From the NCBI GenBank assembly GCA_021186555.1, contig JAJKFL010000005.1:6589678-6653677 (forward strand): a stretch of DNA of 64,000 bases, given 5' to 3'. The stretch comes from Reticulitermes speratus. Taxonomy: Eukaryota > Arthropoda > Insecta > Blattodea > Rhinotermitidae. Below, one piece after another: positions 58,401 through 64,000 of this stretch (the stretch's first letter is position 1; every line of letters begins with the position of its first letter). Under the pieces are notes generated by a model that was not told the origin of the DNA, made no database searches, and saw only the letters and a program-made list of their open reading frames with translations. A program made the translations under genes and the position numbers.

Positions 58401-59924
58401 ATTCAATTACTTCCACTGATGCAAAAAAGCTTGAGCGCATTCAAAGGAAGTTTGTAGCTTTATGTTATAATCGATTCCTCTCCTGAGATAGCAATGGTTA
58501 TAGTTATGCTAATGCTCTTCAAGTACTTAATTTACGTACTTTACACGACAGAAGACATCAACTTGATGCAATTTTTGTCATTAATGTTTTATTAGGTTCT
58601 AAATCCGGTCCATCTACTTAGGACATTATTGGTGTACGAGTTCCCACTCGGAACCTCCGAGACTTTTCTTTGTTTCATGTTAGCTCATATTATAAAAATT
58701 GTCCCTCCGGCCGGTGTGTAATTGCGGCAAATTCTATTTGTAATCATATGGATGTTTTTAGAAGGGAATTTGTTACACTTAGTCAGATGTAATAATTTAT
58801 TACATTATTTTAAGGTGTTCTTATTAATTATTTAAGCAAGTTATTGTTTGTTTGTTTATTTGTTTTGTTTGTGTTTGTTTTATTTTGTCTGTATATTGTC
58901 CGTTGTTATTTCTGTTTGTATGTTGTGCTGTTTCTGTAATTGGCCACCTGGCTGTTGATTCGGCACATTAATAAATTAGAATTGAATTGAATTATTATTA
59001 TTGTTGTTGTTGTTGTTGTTTCAAAACTTTGAACCCCTGCAGATTATTGACTTACAGTCTCACTGAAGTCTAAGTTCTGAACTATTCACCATATTAGTCA
59101 TGTCTGTGACAAGAAACACCAACCAAATTATCTATGAATATCAGAAAGGCAAATCACATTGCCAAAGTACGCACTAATATTTACTGTAAAGTGATTACTG
59201 AAGAATTCAATGACAGAGTTAGTTAGAAGATTATACTGTCCAAGAAAACATGGGCCAAATGACGAATCGGGAAACCACTACTAGCCTAAATCCTCTAAAA
59301 ACACTTCTTTTTTATAACTGTAACTTCAAATGCAAACATCCTCTTGAATGAGTTCCCGAAATGTGACCCAATGTTACAACTCACTGGCATTCCTGGGGGA
59401 CCTTGAGGACCTCCTTCTCCATTTTGACCATCTTCTCCAGCTGGTCCTCTTGGTCCAGGATCACCCTTTGCTCCTGCATATATAAAATTGGTGACATTAT
59501 CTTTGATGCAATTAAATTAAATACCATAGCTTAAAAAAATACTCAGCTATTAAATACAAACATACATTTAGCGAATATTTAAATTCCATGTGCCTTCCGC
59601 TCTGGAATTAGTTACTTACATTTGATTTTAACAAATACAAGAACATGCATTTATTTTGTGTTTTTATGTTTAACTTATTCTTAAAAGAGTAGGAACTATG
59701 GAAGTGAATTACCATTGTTTTCATGTTTAAACTTTATGTTAAACTTTGGTGATATTATTAAAAGGGTTAATAAGAGGAAATATTTTGAAAATCGTACCTG
59801 CAACTCCCAATTCACCCTTCTCTCCCTTTTCACCCTTGGGCCCCGGGTCCCCGATCTCCCCTTTGGGGCCCGGAAGCCCTGGCGAACCTCGCTCTACTGC
59901 TTCGCCAGACAGACCTTTTCGACC
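37290..59924 (-). CDS. MACIT-type transmembrane collagen (XIII/XXIII/XXV-like), 3' part
   Basis: Fifteen exons encode 355 residues to the stop; the N-terminal cytoplasmic, membrane and first collagenous parts lie beyond the window. Such collagens are single-pass type II membrane proteins whose ectodomain forms interrupted triple helices and can be shed; they act in cell-matrix adhesion and synapse formation. Seen: long Gly-X-Y runs rich in GEKGEKG, a non-collagenous break (KYKKLRRRQ, then [14 protein letters not shown]), and the C-terminal [18 protein letters not shown], diagnostic of this subfamily, with two conserved cysteines. An insect-style acidic tail follows (exon 37290). Twelve exons are multiples of 9 bp and all junctions are phase 0 except the first (phase 1), as is usual for collagens. 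Introns reach 6.4 kb. Orthology to one vertebrate member cannot be decided. Confidence 0.9.
38051..38300. repeat. Family A-like ribozyme palindrome (P7)
   Basis: Arms share CACAATAAAA, the block (A)CAACAAATGCTCC and ACACAACATACATTCATAG. Left core (-): CTAATGA, TAAAC, ATGTA. Right core (+): CTGATGG, GAAAC, ATTTG. Both degenerate. Confidence 0.65.
39973..40407. mobile_element. Tigger/pogo-type MITE
   Basis: 435 bp. The ends CAGTAGAACCCCCGTATCCG and, reversed, CAGTAGTCCCCCCGTATCCG are inverted, flanked by TA. No transposase. Confidence 0.85.
40593..40727 (-). CDS. MACIT collagen exon with C-terminal cysteine motif
   Basis: 45 codons, [19 protein letters not shown], then [18 protein letters not shown] and GWRSPK. 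Donor GTGCAT, acceptor TTTGTATAG. Confidence 0.93.
40839..40874 (-). CDS. MACIT collagen exon
   Basis: 12 codons, [12 protein letters not shown], donor GTAAGT, acceptor TCTTATAG. Confidence 0.88.
41333..41359 (-). CDS. MACIT collagen exon
   Basis: 9 codons, GTDGIPGTE, donor GTACCC (weak), acceptor TTATTTTAG. Confidence 0.75.
42750..43000. repeat. Family B ribozyme palindrome (P8)
   Basis: Inverted arms carry CTGTGGTCTTCTGGGTA and ATTATTTACCGACGTTTCGG. The right arm has an extra partial duplication of AATCTTGACCCGTGAAGATGG. The cores read (C)GTGAAGA, GGGAC/GTCCC, GAAAC, GTC, GGTAA; the first core base departs from C. Confidence 0.75.
43052..43364 (+). mobile_element. tRNA-derived SINE, family B
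   Basis: Head with CAGGGTTTGAATCCTGGCAG (box B), then the body shared with 11.9 kb (GTTAAGAATGAGTGGAG, ATATGCCTTCAT). The best preserved of three copies. Confidence 0.75.
44290..44343 (-). CDS. MACIT collagen exon
   Basis: 18 codons, [18 protein letters not shown], donor GTACGT, acceptor CTTTGGCAG. Confidence 0.9.
44515..44688. mobile_element. Tigger-type MITE
   Basis: 174 bp between CAGTAAAACCCCGATTTAAT and its inverted end (CAGTAAAACCCC reversed). TA on the right, GA on the left. Internal repeats CTCGATTTA(A/G)TGAAA. Confidence 0.75.
44919..44945 (-). CDS. MACIT collagen exon
   Basis: 9 codons, GPSGLDGMK, donor GTATGC, acceptor TTCTTTAG. Confidence 0.85.
46030..46312. repeat. Tandem repeat, about 55 bp x 5
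   Basis: Units contain CTCACATTTAGTAACTGAAG, GAACAAATCATA and ATACTTAAA. Confidence 0.85.
48300..49085. repeat. Diverged tandem duplication, about 400 bp x 2
   Basis: Both halves contain 'attgctgcagtg.aaa.gcaaca', 'aatctgtc.agtgggagcc' and 'acatgatgaag.taat'. Confidence 0.65.
51318..51380 (-). CDS. MACIT collagen exon
   Basis: 21 codons starting [19 protein letters not shown], donor GTAAGA, acceptor CATTTTGCAG. Confidence 0.92.
51381..52991. other. Collagen intron
   Basis: 1.6 kb with a (TG)14 run at 51634-51661. The end (52640-52975, finishing AATAAATGAAATGAAAT) may be the 3' end of a non-LTR element. Confidence 0.5.
52992..53036 (-). CDS. MACIT collagen exon
   Basis: 15 codons, [15 protein letters not shown], donor GTAAGT, acceptor TTCATTTCAG. 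Confidence 0.92.
53159..53263 (-). CDS. MACIT collagen exon
   Basis: 35 codons: VV, then [19 protein letters not shown], then [15 protein letters not shown]. Donor GTAAGC, acceptor CTGTTGCAG. Triple helix restarts here after the break. Confidence 0.93.
53547..53582 (-). CDS. MACIT collagen exon, non-collagenous break
   Basis: 12 codons, [12 protein letters not shown], donor GTAAGT, acceptor TTTTTTCAG. Not Gly-X-Y; part of an interruption. Confidence 0.82.
54472..54498 (-). CDS. MACIT collagen micro-exon (basic)
   Basis: 9 codons, KYKKLRRRQ, phase 0 at both ends, acceptor GGTCCGCAG after a pyrimidine tract and donor GTAAAT. The strongly basic peptide fits a non-collagenous break and could be a heparin-binding or furin-type site. 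Less certain than its neighbours because it lacks glycine periodicity. Confidence 0.55.
55221..55265 (-). CDS. MACIT collagen exon
   Basis: 15 codons, [15 protein letters not shown], donor GTAAGC, acceptor ATTTTTGCAG. Confidence 0.92.
55922..56189 (+). mobile_element. tRNA-derived SINE with target duplication
   Basis: The tRNA-like head (GTGGCCACGCGGTCTAAGGC, then GTGGGTTCAAATCCCGCC as box B) resembles tRNA-Leu. A body and an A13 tail follow. Both sides carry the 12-bp duplication AACTTCTAATAT (55910, 56190). Intact and rather young. Confidence 0.92.
56295..56403 (-). mobile_element. tRNA-derived SINE head fragment
   Basis: - strand GGCTGTGCTGTGTCTCAGGT, then GTTAGTC (box A) and CAGGTTCGGTCCCAGGCC (box B). 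A family distinct from the others here. Confidence 0.6.
56797..56886 (-). CDS. MACIT collagen exon
   Basis: 30 codons, [19 protein letters not shown], then [12 protein letters not shown]. Donor GTGAGT, acceptor TTTTGTCAG. Confidence 0.93.
57190..57330 (-). pseudogene. Transposase helix-turn-helix remnant
   Basis: - strand reads [20 protein letters not shown], then [10 protein letters not shown], a stop, and [12 protein letters not shown]: the HTH segment of insect Tc1/mariner-like (DUF4817-type) transposases. Dead fragment. Confidence 0.55.
57345..57500 (-). pseudogene. Retrotransposon polyprotein fragment
   Basis: - strand [20 protein letters not shown], then [13 protein letters not shown] and [10 protein letters not shown] match a conserved segment I know from widespread non-LTR reverse transcriptase proteins. 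It breaks off at the HTH remnant, so one element inserted into the other or both are truncated. Confidence 0.6.
57620..58992 (+). pseudogene. Non-LTR retrotransposon, decayed, with 3' tail
   Basis: + strand reverse transcriptase blocks: [20 protein letters not shown] (57681), SDQFGFQR (57951), [18 protein letters not shown] (58050), [20 protein letters not shown] (58248), catalytic FVDDTS (58340). Stops and frameshifts are frequent, and the region after 58394 is deleted to a C-terminal [17 protein letters not shown] piece. It ends GAATTGAATTGAATTA, then (TTG)n. Jockey/CR1-like. Confidence 0.85.
58994..59021. repeat. (TTG)n microsatellite
   Basis: Follows the retroelement tail directly. Confidence 0.8.
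59385..59473 (-). CDS. MACIT collagen exon
   Basis: 89 bp entered in phase 1: (G)[15 protein letters not shown], then [14 protein letters not shown]. Donor GTGAGT, acceptor TATATATGCAG. Length and phase fit the 127-bp exon upstream. Confidence 0.92.
59798..59924 (-). CDS. MACIT collagen exon, most 5' seen
   Basis: 127 bp: [19 protein letters not shown], then [18 protein letters not shown] and ELGVA plus one base. Donor GTACGA, acceptor TAAATCTTAG. GC-rich compared with its surroundings. Confidence 0.92.
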
Positions 59925-61602
59925 CTAAGATTTAGATAAAAAAACATTTATATTCATTCAATCCCACTTTGAAAGGTGTAAGTATATAAGGCTAGTAGTT
60001 TTATGTATTCAGCCTCCCTCTGTTTTAATAACTTACTATACAGGTGTTAATCACACAATATTATGTTCATAGAAACTAATTTGTCAACTGAATAAAATTT
60101 TCACAATTCTGATGTTTTATTAGCCATTACTGTAAATATCACTGAACAGAAATTCAGTTGCCTGTTATACAGTACAAAGGATTTGGAAATAAGAAGTTTA
60201 GGACAACAGGCAACAGGTACAGAAGAACAACAAATAAAGAAGCATCAAAAATAAAACAAATTAAGTCAGAATAAGGCATTTTCACATACTTACATGATGT
60301 GTTTCAGCCAGTGGTCAGATGTTGGGGTCACATGACACAAATCACAGAAGCACATCACATTTAAAGGATGGTTTGCATTGTGTAGGCCTGGTTAATAAAC
60401 TAAAACTAGTAACTAAGTGGTTAGTGTGGAAATAAGAAATAAACAAATTAAAATTAGTGAAAGCACTTTGCAGCATTGTACAAAACAAAAAAAACAAACA
60501 AAAAAGCAAAATTACATACTTGATACAGTTAACAAAATCACAGTACTTTACTGCAATAAAGCTAGGACTGTCCAGTGAAGGCTACAGAATATGAATCTAA
60601 GATGTTAGTTCTAACAAACAGTCACACAATTTCATTAACACAATCACAACATTTATCTACAATACGCATACACAAAATACTAAAAAAGAAAAGAAAAAAA
60701 AAAAGCAAAATAAATTACTACTTTCTGCCACCACCATTGTTTGCATTCATGGGAAATATAAAAAATTAGATTAATCACATTACTTATCACTCATTTTAAA
60801 GTGTCTGGTGATACAGTGTGCACCAGCCATACTCGGAAAAGACACCTCGTATTTCACGATATTTTGTTTCAAGAAAGATGCTTCATTACAGTATGCCTCT
60901 TTATTTTATGCAAAACTGTTCACTCTGTTAAGTCCCTCTTTGGGTGGCAAGCAACTGTGTGAAACTACTGTGGTAATTTTGCACTGTGACACTGTGCAAA
61001 ACACAACTTGCTGCAGTAGTCAATTAAAACAGTCTTGATCCATTTGGTTCAGAAGTACACTGGAAGAACTGCTAACAGCAATCAAAGAAATATTACAGAA
61101 ATTATGTCTAACCAGAAAGTTTCTTTCATTTCTTTTTTTTTTTAATCAGTGAACAACCTACACATAATACATACCCATACAAAATTCAATACCAATTTAA
61201 ATTGATAATTATGGATTCCAGTACACTTCTGTTTAATATAATATTGTTCTACCTGTATAACAACACTTTATTCAGTACAGGGGGACATTGCATTAACAGG
61301 TGTGGTAATGAATTTTTTGTATAGTGACTGCAGCCCCTTCCACTAAGAAACGTATTTATGTAGTAAAGCTACACTTAATTCTATATTTAAGAAGTAAATC
61401 AAGGTCCAGTGGTACCCCAAGAAAATTAAAGTGATTCATTGCAGAAATAGAAGTGCACATGCTGCCCCATGCTACATATAATGAAAGACAAAGCATTACA
61501 GGAAGATGATTTACATTTATTTAGTTGTTACAATAATTTTCTATATGTCAATAAATAAACCTACATTCTTTCCTATTACAATGCTTTACTTGGATTAGCA
61601 AC

Positions 61603-61604
61603 AA

Positions 61605-61640
<36 letters not shown>
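61603..61640. repeat. (TTA)n microsatellite
   Basis: About 12 TTA units; a second run lies at 61972-62004. Confidence 0.9.
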
Positions 61641-61642
<2 letters not shown>

Positions 61643-61968
61643 ATCACCCTTTTTCAGGGTATTTACAATTACATACCTGAAACAAACCACGTTTCTAGGG
61701 TATGTAGTGTTGTAGCTATTTTATAGTTACAATTTATGGTATGTGTGATATTACTTCCTGTGCTTTGTGTACTTTTACATTAGTACTTTCTGAAGTATGT
61801 GTGCAGTGCCTAATATGGCTGTTTTCCGTAGTTCCTCGATTTCGTGCTTTCCAGGTATTTTGCTCAGGCATTTTCTGAATGATTTTTAGATTGTTCCAGT
61901 TGGACTTATTATTACTGGTATCCCTTTTATTTTTTACATTCCACTATCACTTTTGTTTTTACAGTTCA

Positions 61969-62005
<37 letters not shown>

Positions 62006-62059
62006 TTCCTTTCATATCATAAGAAATCTTAATGAATTACTTAAGTATTACTTTATTTG

Positions 62060-62195
62060 ATATGTGTTTGTTTCATATGCATCCTGTTTACTGTTCTTTG
62101 TTCTTTGTGTTTCTATGTTGTGCTGTTTCTGTTATTGGCCACTTTGCTCTTGACTCAGCACATTAATAAACTACAACTGAATTGGACAGAATTAC
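62060..62195 (+). mobile_element. 3' tail of the same non-LTR family as 57.6 kb
   Basis: TATGTTGTGCTGTTTCTGT, then ATTGGCCAC and CAGCACATTAATAAA match 58919-58980. A 5'-truncated copy. Confidence 0.75.
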
Positions 62196-62235
62196 TGTTG
62201 TTGTTGTTGTTGTTGTTGTCGTCGTCGTCGTCGCA
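62196..62235. repeat. (TTG)n(TCG)n microsatellite
   Basis: Follows the retroelement tail, as at 58994. Confidence 0.85.
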
Positions 62236-63530
62236 GTTCTTTTTTGTTTTTCAACATGACATTTCAAAACAATTCTTGAATTATTTAACTCATCTCAATT
62301 TTGAAATCTGCTGTAAAGATTATCAATTTATTTTAATATCTGTACCAGATGAAATTAATAATTTTAACATACAAAACGGTTAATTACTTCTAATTTACAG
62401 GGCATTTACAGGACATTCAAAAAATTTCTGCAGCACAAACTATCAGATTTATACGAAGTGTCTTGCTGCCCTTAACTTCTGCACTGTTATTGATAGTTGC
62501 ACTTTACAGTTTTATACTACAACACGTCCCATCTTCTCAACAAAAAAAACATGAATAACACTATGTTACAGTTTAGGAAATTCTGAAGCCTCTTGCATGC
62601 ACATTTGAAAGAGGTTATGGCCACAGTTCAGAAACTGTGTAAAGTAAGGAACAGAGGTAGCCTGTGGAAGTATTAAGGATTATATCACAACAAAACATTC
62701 AGATATGACATGCATACACTGAACACACATCACTCACCCAAACTCTGAAGAAAGCTATCTGAAATAATTGCCACAAGATTGCTGGCAGTTGCAGTAAAGT
62801 TGCAGTAACAGTAATAATAGTGGTAGTAGTAATGATAATAAGAATAATAATAGCAATGGTAAGGGTAGTGGCAGTGTTGGAAAATAATGGTCTGATGGAA
62901 GACACGTATAAATCCGAATTAAAAAATTCTAGGTTCAAATACAAATGAAGATGATGTTTCATACAAATTAACAGAAGGGACCAAAGGAACACAAAATTCA
63001 CTCTTTGCAGTCCAGAGGTTATAATGCATATGTGTTATCACATGAGGTAACATCAGTAAGTTACTACAAAGAGCTGTACATTTAATAATGTCCAGCTATG
63101 ATTCAGACTATCACAGAATATTCAGTGTGGAACTGTAAAATCTCTAAATTTCTTTTACATTAATGCTATGCTTTTCCTTTCTTGCAACATTTCACTGTCT
63201 GTTGCACACCATTTACATTTTTGTACTGGCGTTCCTTTGGAACCTTATAATTTAAGTACTCCAGTTTTACCTATTTTATTATGACAGTTGTTTTTTTTTC
63301 ATTTTATACTAATTATCTTTCAAGATCGATTCGTTACTTCTAATTGTACAATATGGTATATTTACTTAATGTATTTGAAGAAATGTTTTATTAAGATAAA
63401 TCAGAGTACAAAGAAATGGCCTTTGATTTTGATTCAATGCTATTCAACATGGACAATATAAATCATTGTGGGATGATCTCTAAAATTTGCCAGGTTGTCA
63501 GGACTTTCAACTAATAAAGTACCAATTACC

Positions 63531-63712
63531 TGACACCGTAAGGTGGCTGTGCTTCCCCTCCAGATAAGTAACATGCTGCAAGCCAGTACCCACTCTTTGA
63601 TAAAGCTAAAAATTTTCTAATGACACTACAAGGTGGCTGTGCCTCCCCTTCAGGTTAAGTAACATGATGCAAGCCAGCACCCACTCTTTGATAAAGCTAA
63701 AATGTTTCTAAA
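63531..63712. repeat. Tandem duplication, about 90 bp x 2
   Basis: AAGGTGGCTGTGC, CCCACTCTTTGATAAAGCTA and ATTTTCTAA/TGTTTCTAA recur with few differences. Confidence 0.9.
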
Positions 63713-63844
63713 CTGACAGTATTTCAAATAACTACAATTAATTATGTTATATCTTAAGGTGATTCATCACCATTGTGTTTACAAAATCACGAGAGATGCA
63801 AATGTATATAATCAGTCTACAGACAACTTTATTTTACAGATAAA

Positions 63845-63889
63845 GCCAGCTACATGTTTCAGCTAATGACAATAGCCATAATCAGGCTG
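63845..63889 (-). ncRNA. Hammerhead ribozyme with one core change
   Basis: - strand: CAGC, CTGATTA, GGCTA...TAGCT, GAAAC, AT, GTA, GCTG. Stem I CAGC/GCTG and the GAAA/cleavage side are intact; the conserved G of CUGAUGA is U, which should abolish cleavage. Confidence 0.6.
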
Positions 63890-64000
63890 ATCACAAAAAC
63901 ATACAAAGAAAATGTTTACAGCTGCATTGGCGGTTAGAACTCTCGAACCTTACAAACGTAGTGTTATGTAATATGTAAAATAGGCAGCTTCAGGAATAGC

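Larger units (their letters stand above)
59925..64000. other. Upstream collagen intron (inferred)
   Basis: No Gly-X-Y exon or other gene was seen to the window edge. It contains a retroelement tail, microsatellites, a tandem duplication and a ribozyme relic. Confidence 0.55.

Overview
The window looks like insect nuclear DNA. It is AT-rich, has small exons in long introns, and is crowded with tRNA-derived SINEs, mariner/pogo/hAT/piggyBac-type DNA transposons and non-LTR retrotransposons. The gene set and repeat style suggest a hemimetabolous insect with a large genome (cockroach, termite or similar); that placement is inference.

Three host genes can be supported. (1) RIOK3, an atypical RIO kinase, is on the + strand at 5474-6994: 506 codons in one uninterrupted exon. 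(2) An EBAG9/RCAS1 orthologue is on the - strand, with four coding exons between 23008 and 10669. Exon phases and the C-terminal coiled coil fit, but the last exon carries an apparent 1-base frameshift in a homopolymer-rich stretch. Its introns hold a full-length pogo/Tigger-like transposon with an intact transposase (16814-18634), a deleted mariner carrying foreign GC-rich repeats (21006-21651), a hAT MITE, SINEs and ribozyme repeats. (3) The 3' part of a transmembrane (MACIT, type XIII/XXIII/XXV-like) collagen is on the - strand, with fifteen exons from 59924 down to the stop at 37290. It ends in the diagnostic [18 protein letters not shown] motif plus an acidic tail; its 5' part lies beyond the window.

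The region between EBAG9 and the collagen (about 24-37 kb) has no recognisable host gene. At 30.7-33.5 kb a 42-bp minisatellite has been split by ribozyme-bearing palindromes and a nearly intact mariner. A decayed non-LTR reverse transcriptase follows at 33.6-35.0 kb.

The most striking signal is a dispersed set of hammerhead-ribozyme motifs (CUGANGA, stem II, GAAA, short palindromic stem III, UH cleavage site, stem I). Four look intact: 26.69 kb, 13.1 kb, and an inverted pair at 33.25/33.34 kb. About ten others are degenerate. Many sit head-to-head in long palindromes whose outer ends share the block ACCAACAAATGCAC. Hammerheads of this minimal type are known from Penelope-like retroelements and retrozymes; no Penelope coding region is visible here. 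A second family, with GAAACGUC cores, occurs at 24.0, 30.4 and 42.8 kb.
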